A DNA stretch of 64,000 nucleotides from positions 27,023,281 through 27,087,280 of the forward strand of contig NC_092706.1 in assembly GCF_964275005.1 (NCBI RefSeq), in the 5' to 3' direction. Under the pieces are notes generated by a model that was not told where the DNA came from, searched no databases, and saw only the letters and a list, made by a program, of their open reading frames with translations. Positions 1 to 11,400 of this stretch are shown here, in pieces. The DNA is from Diadema setosum. Lineage: Eukaryota; Echinodermata; Echinoidea; Diadematoida; Diadematidae. Positions within the stretch are counted from its first letter, which is position 1. Every line of letters starts with the position of its first letter. The position numbers and the translations under genes are program-made.

Positions 1-81
1 GTGGGGAATCTGATTTGTCCCATCCTGGCGTTCCGTCACGAAGATGACAGGTTCATGCCCACTGCACGTATGACCACTGAA
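1..81 (+). CDS. Isolated exon of an ACOT/BAAT-like gene (copy A), equivalent to exon 6 of copy B
   Basis: Twenty-seven codons ending at a GTAAGT donor, the same length and phase (0-0) as exon 6 of copy B at 25243-25323. The motif FRHEDD, which carries the candidate catalytic Asp, is identical; 17 of 27 residues match. The start of the intron (GTAAGTATTCTAC) is also shared with B. The window begins exactly at the exon edge, so the acceptor AG cannot be seen. Exons 7 and 8 (His motif GTGHFLECPY and the C-terminal YYTDFGGED segment) are not recognisable anywhere in 82-5130. Copy A is therefore a 3'-truncated pseudogene, an isolated duplicated exon, or a gene with very diverged last exons. It is more diverged from B than C is. 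Confidence 0.8.
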
Positions 82-2127
82 GTAAGTATTCTACGGTCCT
101 TTCAGTACCGCAAGATTGAGGGCGCACCTCTCTTGTATGGTACAGTGCTTTTTTTCGGCTCATCCTCCTTTTCATCTTTATCTTCTTCTTTTCTCTGTCC
201 ATCTCCTTCATTGCTTTGTCCTCTTCATTTTATTTTATTATTTTCCCGCTTCTTCATCATTCTTTGGATCCTCATCCTCCGCATCTCTTTCATCACTTTC
301 GATCACCTTCTCCGTCATTCTATTTTACTTAAAAGCAAGAGATTATTAAGTGTGGAGGGTGGAGGGTGGAGGTTGAGGCGTGAGTTTCTCTTCAATTTGT
401 CTCCCTCTACAAATGGAATTTGTAAGATCGCAGTTTGTAAATAAACAGTTGCGATCTTACAAATTTCATTTTTTGACTGAGAGAAATTGAAGAAAAAAAC
501 ACATCTCAAATTCTTCTTCTTGTCTTCTCTCGTCATCATAATCTTCTTTTCTTCGTCATCATTCTTCTTTTTCTTTGTCGTCATTCTTCTTTTCTTCTTT
601 CTTCTTCTTTCTTCTTCAACGTCATTACCATCTCGTTCTTCGTAAAAATTAACTTTCTCCAGTTGAAAAAAAAAAATCAAAACATTAATTTTACGTCAGG
701 GCACGATTCCCTCCCCTTCCACCGTGAAATACCAGTCGTACCAACCAAAGACGAAACAGGATCATTGGTTTGATTGGTCGGAAGTACTGTGGACTTCGAA
801 ACTGGTCCAGTCACGTCACAACTGGGCCCTGCAAAGACCAATCAGTGGTCATGTTTAATATACACCGTACACACACATGAATTTGTATGCGGGTGTGTGG
901 GATGGTGGCGCTGCTTCTTAGAACGGCACTGGACCGCTAGCTACACTTTGTAGTCTAGCCTGGATGCCTTACTATATCCATGACACGTACACTACCATCA
1001 AGGAACATTAGAGTTTTGCTCCTCCCGTCTCTCTCTCTCGTATTAAATGTACCACTCATGTACGTACAAAAGCTTTGAACCTTTCCGTCCCCCCCCCCCC
1101 CCCCCCCGGCCCCCGATCTTTGCCACTTTAATTTTCGCGACACTCTGTTATAGCTAGAGAAATGCCGTGATCACATATTATACCGTAATACGGAGAGAGG
1201 GAGCAAGAAAAGGTCAGGGCTGCTGTGTTCCTGAAGGGTAAGTTCATCTAACGTTAAACGTGACTTGACTAATATTCATTCACCTTTCCTATTGTCTGTG
1301 TTATGCACCTGCCGCTCGCCCCGGGACGCTCCTTATACACAGTTGTACTGTGGGAGCCGACACTGCGTGTTGGGGCTGGTCGCAGTTAACTGCCCGTCAG
1401 CTCGAGTGTTTCAAGTCTGACGTTAGCCGTAAATGGCATGGCAATGCATACGATGCTGTATAATAAACAATGTTTCGCACAACCGTGGCTTTGAGAGTAC
1501 ACGATCGCAAGGGAAGCACATTACTGGATAGCCGTATATTGTCCCACTCAACGTTGATGTCAATAATTAAAAGCATGGTCAGTAATGTTACGGGTACGTT
1601 ACATTTGTCCGGAGTAATTCCGCAGGTCATTTCACCCTTTTGTAATTGACAAAATGTCACATGACTTGTGGAGTATTTAAATGTATCCATCTTTTACCCA
1701 TTAGCAAAGCTTGGAGGAAAAAATTTCAAAGGAACCTTTGTCTACTGTAATTTGCATTTAAGTGAATTTCAGTGTCCCCAGTCCCTTATGTACATTTTAA
1801 ATGATGGTTTTAGATCTCGCAAAAGCAATAAATACAAAAAATAAAATCTACTGAATTTGAAAGACCTTATAATGATTGATGAACATCCATGGCATTAGTT
1901 GATAGATTAAAGAGTAAGATAAAGAGGCACATTTCTTTTATCCATGTCATGTCCACCTAACTGCGGAATTGCCCTTTTTTTTTGTGTGTGTGTGTGTTGT
2001 ACAACGTGTAAGTATCTAGTCACACTTAGACTACAGTCTACAGAGCGCTCTGTAACGTGTTACACCAGTGACCAGGACATCCCAACACAATTAGGATTCT
2101 CCTCTAGTTTCAGTTCCCCCTTCTTTA
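82..2127. other. Non-coding stretch after the copy A exon
   Basis: No supportable gene. It contains pyrimidine-rich TCTTC-type low-complexity sequence at about 140-310 and 510-660, an imperfect palindrome at 383-497 and a long C run near 1089. Open frames here are low-complexity translations. Confidence 0.6.
383..497. repeat. Imperfect palindrome with 16-bp perfect inner arms
   Basis: Arms AATTTGTAAGATCGCA (417-432) and its reverse complement (450-465) flank a 17-bp loop. Outer arms pair imperfectly (TTTCTCTTCAATTT with AGAAATTGAAGAA). It is probably a small foldback transposon remnant; no target duplication was identified. Confidence 0.6.
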
Positions 2128-2718
2128 TAGGGCCTATATAGCGCAATTCATAAAAGTACTCGGTTGCGGAGATCAATTTTATTAGTGCATGTCAAGTGGT
2201 TGTGGAAATCAGAGTTTCGAGAAAAACGCCTTCAAAGTTTTCCTTGCGACGCGACGCTATCATGATCAAGGGGAGGAGAGACAGTTTTCACCGCTTGACA
2301 ATAGAAGGCATGCTCTGAGTCCTAGTGACCTCCGCAGTGTTCATTCAAGCTTAGTGCCAGCGGCCTGCGCACGACCAATCAGTAATTAGGATGCCACGCA
2401 CTGACCAATAAGATCATTCCCTCGTTGCTAGGGGCAGAGTGTAGCTGCGGCGCTAAATCCAAATCTTCAAACATGTTTCTGCTACGTTGAAAGTCAGAAA
2501 ATTATGGCCAAGAAAAACGCTGAATTCTTGCCTTTCCTTTGATCATTGAGCTTCGAAATTTCGGCGGATGATAGACAAAACATTAGACTAAAAAATTATG
2601 CCAAAAACAGAAATCCCATTTTTATTCATGACCAATTTTGATGATGTGACTTCAAACTCGATTTTCTCAGCTCAGCCATCAGCGACTTTATGATCCTTTT
2701 GTTGTAGAGAGGGTCACA
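2128..2718. mobile_element. Truncated copy of a TGTGACCCGCTACAAC-end TIR repeat
   Basis: Shares long near-identical stretches with 20239-20910 and, in reverse orientation, with 26412-27174 (for example GGAAATCAGAGTTTCGAG and the AGACAAAACATTAGA segment). The right end retains the TTTTGTTGTAG...GGTCACA terminus; the left end is missing. Confidence 0.75.
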
Positions 2719-3177
2719 TTTGATGTCATTGGTACTTTTTGTACAGTAGCCTTTATTATCAGGTTATAGCCATTCCTTGAATGATGTACCGGTACTTGTG
2801 TATAAAATATGTTGTTTATAAACTATGTATTTTCAAATTAATGCTTGCATTTTCCCCCCATTGTTGGTCAGGATTATTGAGAAGTTCCATTAAAACTTAG
2901 ATTTAAGTTCCATTGAAAGTTAAGTTCCATTAACTTAAATATAAGTTCCATTAAAAGTTAAATTAAGCTGGAACATTAAAAGTTAAATTGAATTATTGAG
3001 AAGTTCCATTAAAAAAACTACAATACATATATCTGGCTTCATGGAATATATAATTTATAACTCCCCCAAACAGATTTTTCTAGCTACTCGGACATACCCC
3101 CAATTCTTTTAGAGAAGAGATTCTTGCTTTGTAAAATTTGATGTGTGTAAATTATTGACACTTTGAGGATGGCCAAT
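2719..3177. other. Non-coding, with short AAGTTCCATTAAAAGTTA repeats
   Basis: Four to five degenerate copies of an 18-bp unit lie at about 2880-3015. Nothing else is recognisable. Confidence 0.5.
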
Positions 3178-3181
3178 TTAA

Positions 3182-3602
3182 AGGTATTAGCCCACATTTG
3201 TAAACCTGCAGCAATTGGTCTCATAGTTAGCATGGAGTTTGGGTATGATTGCAGTAACACCTGTGCAAAATTTCGTTCCAATTAGTCCATTACTTTCATA
3301 AAAATAAATGAAAATGCACCGTAATCCGTATGCATGCGTATAACGCTCGCTAGCTCCGGTCCACGTACGTGTTACATGTACAATGTAAGTAGCTATAGCC
3401 CGCGCTCGTAATTTGATTTTGGGTCGGGTTGACCCGGTTTGAAAATTGATTTTAAAACGATGATTTTCTCTCTTTTATCGAATGGTATAGACAAAGAGCG
3501 ACAGGTGAGGTATGTTACTGTTATAACTTGTACTTGAAGTCATATTGGACCTGTTTTATGCAGTTTTGATTTTCGTGGGTTTGCAAATGTGGGCTAGTAC
3601 CT
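3182..3602. mobile_element. 421-bp TIR element (MITE) flanked by TTAA
   Basis: TTAA at 3178-3181 and 3603-3606 flanks inverted ends AGGTATTAGCCCACATTTG and CAAATGTGGGCTAGTACCT, about 25 bp with one or two mismatches. TTAA target duplications are typical of piggyBac- and Kolobok-type transposition. No coding capacity. Confidence 0.8.
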
Positions 3603-4073
3603 TTAAAAGAGGATGGTTTCGATTTTTTGGAAGTAGGCCTAAGTGTAACTGTGGACAACATAAATCCTGTGACAGGTACTGGGCCATACACTTCAGACAC
3701 CATTTGGAGTTCATATACCTAGAGCTGTATTAAGCGTGCATGGTGAGGATGCAATTTGTATTAAGAACCACTCAATGGCAACCTAACTAAAACATTATTA
3801 TGTACATGTTCGATGTTGATGGCTTGTAACAGGGCCACAGAATATTTTTCAGGATGGGGGGGGGGGGGGGGGGTGCTCCCTGGGGTGTAACAATACCCCC
3901 TGTCCAAGAGGAAGACCATGACATGATAATAGACCCAGGGGGTATTGGCAATTTTTATTCATAGACCATTTTCAGTCAATTGCAGTCACCAAGGTCATTT
4001 TATAGGTCTTAAACAGTGCCTAATCTATCAACTTCATAGTTTGACTTTTCAACATGCTGCTAAAACTTCTTAA

Positions 4074-4444
4074 AGGGGATGGCTAGTAACTGATCAGTGG
4101 GAATCAGTGGGAATGCTGGAGGATGATTGTTCCAATCCTTGTGGGATTCATTTAAGAGTACACTATATATCTATTCTTGTGTGAAAATTATTTGCTTCAG
4201 AATGGTCTCATATTCAAGTAATGTGCAGTTTAATGTTTCCAGGTAAGCGTCCCTGGTCAGTGACGGGGCATTAATGACATCTGCACATTACTTGAATATG
4301 AGACCGTTCTGACAACTGTCTGAAGCAAATAATTTTCACACAACAGTAGATATAATGTACTCTTAAATAAATCCCACAAGGATTGGAACAATCATCCCTC
4401 AGCATTCCCACTGATTCCCACTGATCGGTTACTAGCCATCCCCT
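4074..4444. mobile_element. 371-bp near-full-length hairpin MITE flanked by TTAA
   Basis: The two halves are reverse complements over roughly 160 bp each (AGGGGATGGCTAGTAAC at the left, GTTACTAGCCATCCCCT at the right), with a short central loop near 4245-4270. TTAA lies at 4070-4073 and 4445-4448. A second copy at 50586 was later split by the 10.8-kb element. Confidence 0.85.
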
Positions 4445-5156
4445 TTAAAAGGTTGCCCAGTTTAGTCAAAAACTGGAACACAGAGATCCCTGCTTACTTT
4501 GACAGATCATTCCAGCGTCATACAATGCAGAGATCAAGATAAATGTTATATCTTAACTTGGTAATGAATCTCCATGATATGCCAGAAAGCTGGGAGTAAG
4601 CAGATCCTCACTTTGAATTTATGTGCACCTTTAACTCTTTTTGTGCCACATTCACACACCCTACTCAGTCGATGGCGTACCAAATTCACATATTCTGCTC
4701 AAATGCACAAAACTGCCAAAACCGATCGATAAATCGCCAAATGTTACAGTGTATTGAAAGCATTTCTGGTGATTCTGTACCTGCCACAGTAGCTTGCATT
4801 TCATCTTCTCTGCCTTTCAAAGAAATAAATTTCGCAGATGACTTCAAAATCTAGATCCGAAAAGAAGATCACTTTCTGTTGTCTCCAAATTGATATTTCA
4901 AACCAATTCATTACGCTGTGTGGCAATTCGCTGTAGACTTCATACATTTTACTAGTATACATGCCACACCCGTTCCTGCAGAGCAGCGGACATAAAATTG
5001 TGTCCTAGTTTTGAAGGTTGATGTGCCATAACTGAAATGGTAGTCACAGGTATGCATGTGCACAAATGCATGGGATTGTGTGATAAATTCTTACATGAAA
5101 AGTAGAAACTATTTAGTTTTTCACATGATTTGACTCCTATGGATTTAGGGAGGGGC
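4445..5156. promoter_or_regulatory. Upstream region of copy B, partly conserved with copy C
   Basis: The last 170 bp or so resemble 47170-47360 upstream of copy C: a shared TTGTCCTAGTTTT-like block, TTTCACATGATTTG, and TGGATTTAGGG just before the start codon. TGGATTTAG could be a 3' splice site, so a 5' UTR exon may lie further upstream. No TATA box is convincing. The part before about 4950 resembles dispersed repeats also seen near 6700 and 62590. Confidence 0.45.
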
Positions 5157-5460
5157 ATGATGAGCATCGCAAGACTTAGGATTCTCTTGCGTCAGGTACC
5201 ATCTCTTCAAGCCGGTGTTTCCGTCATGTCAAGGCGTGAAACTGCTTCATCCAGCGTCACCAGGGAGTGTACAGATGCTGGTCCCATTCTCAGCATCACG
5301 CCGGAGTCGGGCCTCGCAGATGAGTTGATGGACATCAGGTGCTTGGGCTTGCAGCCGGGACAGCTGGTCACGCTAACCGCAAAGGTCCGCACAGAAAACG
5401 GGAAATACGAGTATCAAGCGAGTGGCCAGTACAGGGCTGCTGATGATGGTACTGTGAAAG
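5157..5460 (+). CDS. Copy B exon 1 (residues 1-101)
   Basis: Ends at a GTATGT donor in phase 1. It encodes the Arg-rich leader and the first strands of the N-terminal domain ([17 protein letters not shown], about residues 53-69). It has exactly the length of exon 1 of copy C. An in-frame TTG/ATG extension to 5130/5139 exists but is not conserved in C. Confidence 0.92.
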
Positions 5461-8400
5461 GTATGTACACTTAAATATGATGTAAAACCAGAAATTTTCG
5501 AAAGCATGAAACTGTCATGAATTTCGCAAGGAACCAGGATATGGGAAAGTGAAATGCACACAAAATTTTTGTCTACACAATGTATTCAAATACTTAGTGC
5601 TATGCTGTACACCATCATCATGGTTGGCAGTTCGTGATTTAAGTTTCTTGCTGCAAAAGGGCCATTGTCCCCGATCCAATTCGCGAATGATTCTGGTTTT
5701 ACAGTACCCCATTACAAAATACGATCTGAGCATCTTTTGGCAATTGTTACATACAGTATTTGTAAATACTGCTGTCTAATTTAAAAATCTATATTTCCTA
5801 TGCTAGAGTCACACTTGGCCAGATTTTGTACCTGGTCCATAAGGAATTAAAACCGTATGGACCCGGTTTGAGCCGTAGAGACCCGCATTGACCCGCATCA
5901 ACCGGCATCGTAACCTGTGTCAATTCCTGATGGATTCCGGGGGCCACGGTGAAAAATTTTTGATCATGTTTAGAATTTTCTCACAGATTTCAATTCCGTA
6001 TTGATATCCAAATTAACCCAGTTCGAACCGCATTGACTCACATCGACCTGCTGCAATCCGCAGCTTAAAACCGCATGGACCCTTGCCGTATATCGTATTC
6101 CTTCATGCAACGGCTGATGACAAAGTTTACATCTGGGTTGGTACGGGTCGAAGCTGGTTGACATGGGTCGATAGGGGTTGAAAAGTATTCAGTTAAGGAT
6201 TTTAAAGCAGATTTTTATACGGTTTGATATGGGTCAATACAGGTCTCTGCAGCTTGAACCGGGATGATACGGTTTTAATTCTTTATGGACCTGGTTCGAA
6301 AACTGGCTGTGTGTGACTGTAGCATAAATTGCCCTCCATTCTGGGACTTGAAATCTGGCTCATTTTCACCCAGATCAGATCCGTTTTGTGACCCAGCCGT
6401 ATGTGACTGTAGCATTAGGTACATTTATACTATTAAAGTACAATGTCATCAAGTTATTTTGTTTTGAAGCTCTTATTTTCAAACAGCTTTGTTATCTGGA
6501 CACTTCATCTATCATAAAAGGGAGATTGCTCACGCAGTGACGTGTCTGCCTTGCAATTGAATGTGTGTCTGAGTCTAGCTGAGGTGTACAGTGTTGTTTA
6601 TTGTGTGTTATCATGCCATCTCCTCCAGTGTTTACGTTATAGAACGATAAAACACACTCTCCTTTGAGTGGAACATAAAATGAATTATAAAGGTTCAAAG
6701 TGTGTGCAGTAGGTTACACTTTTTACTTCACCCCTTCTGTGCCAGAGATTTTGGACAGTTTTATGTTCAGTGCTGTGAGATTTTTTGCACCAATCAGCAC
6801 TCAAAGCGCACAAAGAGTGAAGAGATCTACGATGTAGATAAATATTTAGAACACTTCACTTCTCCAGCAATGCTCTGTGCATGCCTGCTTGAGTGGCGCC
6901 TGACCTCCACACACCCTGGGAAATGGGTGAATCATAGGATTCTTGCCTCTGTGGATTGAGTGCTAGTCAGTCAACAAATAGATGTAACTGTACATGTACA
7001 TCACACAAACCACCCACACAAACTTGTAAAAAGATGCCAGAAAACACTTTTTGAAAGCTATGGTCAAATATTCCGAAAGAGAGGTTTCTCATGCAGTTTT
7101 GAATTGATAACACATCAGAATTGCATGTTCCTGAAAGTAATGGTACGTTCCCACTGCTGATCAGATCAACTCGATCAATCCCGATCAAGCTTTTTCAGCC
7201 TGGTCGGGCTGGCTCGGCATTGGTATTCGGGGTCGATCTACCTTGATCGGCATCGCTCCTGCTTCCTTCACGATAATTTTGGACATGTCCAAAATATTCG
7301 AGTAGGAAGCCCGAACACCAACAGCTCGGGTAGTGATCGAGAAGAGATCGTGCTGATCGGGAATCCGTCGTATAGAAATCTAGTGTGGTCGGGATGGATT
7401 TTTCCCCGAGCTCAGTTCCCGATCATCTCGAGTTATACTCGAATGCTACACGATTGATATCAGATCATCTCGATCCAGGATTCATCAGTTTCATGAATAA
7501 CTCGACCGCTACACGACCGATACAGGACTGCTATCGACTGATACTCGACTAAACTCGATCATGCTTCGACCGGCACTCGATCAAATACCGAGCACTTTTT
7601 GACAGTGGTTGCAGCAGGTGCAGACGTACTTTCTTAGCACTCATTTATTTTTCAAGTATTAAGAAAAAAACATATGCAGTCCTTGGTATCAACGTTAAAA
7701 AGTTAGATGTCGTCAGTTTCTTCATCCACTCCTGGCCCACTGAAGAAAAGAAAAGGGCCACGAAGAGAGGGAAAAGAGAACAAACCCTAAACAGCAGACA
7801 TGACAGAATTAGACTCTCCAGACAAAACTACCAGAAGTAAGAAAAGAAACACAACTGAAACTGAGAAAAAATTGGTATTCTGGTAATATGACTGTAACGT
7901 GAAAGGAAATTTTCTAGATTATAGAGCTATACTTTACTTATAAACTGAGAAATGTTTCTTGATTTCTTTTGCTAGTTTGTCTGTTTCAAAGTTGAAGTTG
8001 GTTACGTTGATATAAAATCTATTTCTTACGCTGACGTGTTAAAACAGTAGTTGTAACGTAGATTCATAAATGCTCAGTGACTTAATTTACTTTTATTAAC
8101 GTAGATGTTACACTTTTGCTTCGCTTAATAAGGTTTTTTTTTTATTGAGAGTTGTATGTACATTGCTTGAAGTCCACCTCGATATCGATTGGCTGGGATG
8201 AGTTGACAAAAAAAAAATAAACAACCAACATTTTCATAATTTTTTTGCTAGTGTAAAATGTTATATTATTTTATTTTCATGATAATGTACTCTGTTCCAC
8301 ATATCAGCACACTTCATGAATTTAGAAATTAATATGATACATGTATTTTCTTTTACACACTCTTGGGCCTATATAATTTATAAATGAATACATATATATT

Positions 8401-11400
8401 TTTCATTCACTTTTTCATTCTTTGATAATGAGAACAATAATGACAGAGATAGCACGACTCATTTGGGGTGTAGAACAGTCATTTTTTCCAACTCTATATA
8501 ATGGTGCATTTATGGGCATATAGGCCTATGTTTCATTTTTAGACCAAATTAATTTCAGCCCACCTATATGTCATGCACTTATACGAAGCGTGGCGGTGTG
8601 ACATTTCTTTTCTTTTAATGAGATATCAAACTTAGATTTGCTATTCTTCACATCCAGTGAAAATATCGAATGCATATGAACGAACCTATTATAGGTATTA
8701 TACACGGTGTCCCGGCAGACAGAGTGCTACAAAATTGTCTCTTATTTAAAAAGATATGAAAGACTGAATGAAATCGTTACATCATTCAATAGAAAGAACA
8801 CCTCAAATTTTATTTGACACAATGATAATCAATCTTCGTGCAGGCGCTTTGATCTCCATGAAAATTTGTGATTTACAAAATCTGTAACTTTCCGCACTGA
8901 TATCCTACTTGACTGAGCGATAGTGAAGCCGTAAAAACTGATAACGAATGCGTCAAAAATAGCTACTGAAAACGGATAAAATGAATGAATACAAGTGAAT
9001 GCATTTTTGGTACCTTTTTCAGTGGCTTACAAACAGTAGTGATCAGTCTTTGTCATCGTTTTTGTTTGTTTTTTTTTTCAGGAAATATGACTACAGAATC
9101 GAAACGCCTGCACGAGAATTGATGATTGTGCCTGGTTTCAAAATAGGAAGTGTTCTTCTATCAACTATAGGTTTTCCCGGCCAATTTCGCACTTTATCAA
9201 TTTGTCAGTCCAATTCCTAATTGCTGCATTCAATTTAGCAAAATATACCAAAGATGACATGTTTGGTATAGTTTAATTTTATGATCTCTTCATTTGAATT
9301 CATACTATTCAAATTACCTTTAGCCTCATTCTAAGTAACACGTTTTCTATTGAAATTCGTAAAACAAGCACCATTTGGTTATTCGTTCATTCAGTTTAGA
9401 ATGATAGTCACGTGATCACGGACATGCTGCTCTCGTTTATTCCAATTCATTTTTGGGCAATCAATTTAACATCTTTTGCAGTCAATTTAGCACGCATGTT
9501 TATGGTTTGCTTCTTTCTTTATTTTCGTAATATAGTCATTGTTTTCCAAGCGTCATTACATATCATATTTTCGTACTTATTTCAGAGTTTGGCAACATTT
9601 TTTTTTTTCTTTAAGGTGCTTGGTGACTCTTCAATTCCGAAGATAGTGAAACATGTGCATGGCCACAACTTATCTCGCCGTTGTGCGCTTTATTCCTTGT
9701 GTCGGCCAGTTGTAGGAAGTCAAGGTTATGATCATCAAATATTCCTATAATTCGTTTTCTGTCCCCTTGAGAAATACGTCTGTATCTAACTTGTGCCGTC
9801 GTGACTGTAAGAAGATGAAGTTAAACTAGAGTATTGGTACATGTAGGCCTAAAATGTCATGTATGAAAGAAAAGGGGCGTTACAGAACAGCAAAGTTATA
9901 TAATATGGTAAAAAATACGATACTGTGTGGATGAAACAATAAGTCACATAGAAATACGCTCTTAAATGTTATCACCTTTTCAAAAAAAAGAAAGAAAGGG
10001 CATGACGTTAATTTCAATGAACATGTTGGGAATTTGACTGCCCATACGCGAAATTGAATGACTGAAATATCCCTTTCGCCAGTGCTCGCGAATTTGAATG
10101 ACTGAAGAGCACGTGCCAATTTGAATGCCCGTTTTACGAATTCGAAAGGCACATGTGCAAATCTCATTGATCGGAATGCTAAATTGAACGAACAACTTGC
10201 AATTTTGAATGACCGAATGTGCAGTGATGAGGATTTTCGCTAAATTGAATGAACCTTTCATCAAATGGACTGACAAAAGGGCGAAATTGGCCGGCAAAAC
10301 CTATACTAAAGATAATCATTTCTGTCGTTCATTCATGCTTTTGCAATTAATAGTCAGTTTGTAGCACTCTTTTTGGCCACGCCGTATTCAAGCATAAATA
10401 CTGAGTTGTCTCATATAACCAAACGAATACTGTAACCAATTCTTCCTTCACCCGATCACTGTACGAACCTGCCGACCCGTTCGATGCAAGATCTTACACA
10501 GATCGAGTCATGTCGAGCTGGTCTAGGAAGTCTAGTAGAAATCGAGTACTGACCGTGTAGCGATTGTGTATTGATTGTGTGTATATCGGGATGTTCGAGT
10601 AGAGATCTGTGTGGCTGTCGAGGAGAGATTCTGAAACTTCAGTTGGTTCCGATGCCCTTTTTTTTCCCCTTATGTCACCGCTTATATAGCTATTAAAGTA
10701 ATTGTTAAGATATTTGAATGGTAAAAAATATTATAATTTGTTATTTGTTTTTGTGGTGATAAATATCCTAATTTGGAATTCATTTTTAAAGTGATAGCAC
10801 AGTCACTCTTATACGTGTGTATTGAATCCATAAGTATCATTTGGGAAATCAGGAAAAAAAAATATAAACCCACAATCATTGTATATCTGGTCTGTATGTT
10901 TGATATACATATATGTATATATATATATATATATCTTCTTAGTTGAAAATTATGCAATATCATTATATATGCCCCCCTTTTTTTTTTGGGGGGGGGGGTT
11001 GTGCATCTCATTTATATACTCAGATATGCATAATGTGTCATTTGTAATTAGATGGTGAATAAGCAATACATTATAGCGTATTAATGGATTTGCAATCTAT
11101 TTTGATACAATGCACAAGATTTAAAGATTGTGTACTTTATATATTTTAGGTGATTATGACAATGTTCCCATTGCTCTTATTTTGATATAATTTATCATAT
11201 AACTTTGATTCATTGATTGTGGGTATGCACACACGCACATCCACCCACCCTCACATGCACGCACAAACACACACACACACACATGCACACACACACACAC
11301 TCACACACACACACACACACACGCTCACACACACACACACATACCCCCAACACACACTCAAACACACAACCCCCTTTCCATACATATGCGCAAATAAGCA

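Noticed and set aside
1-444. 147-residue continuous frame from the first base
   Set aside because: Only the first 27 codons are exon-like; a conserved GTAAGT donor follows and the rest is pyrimidine-rich intron.
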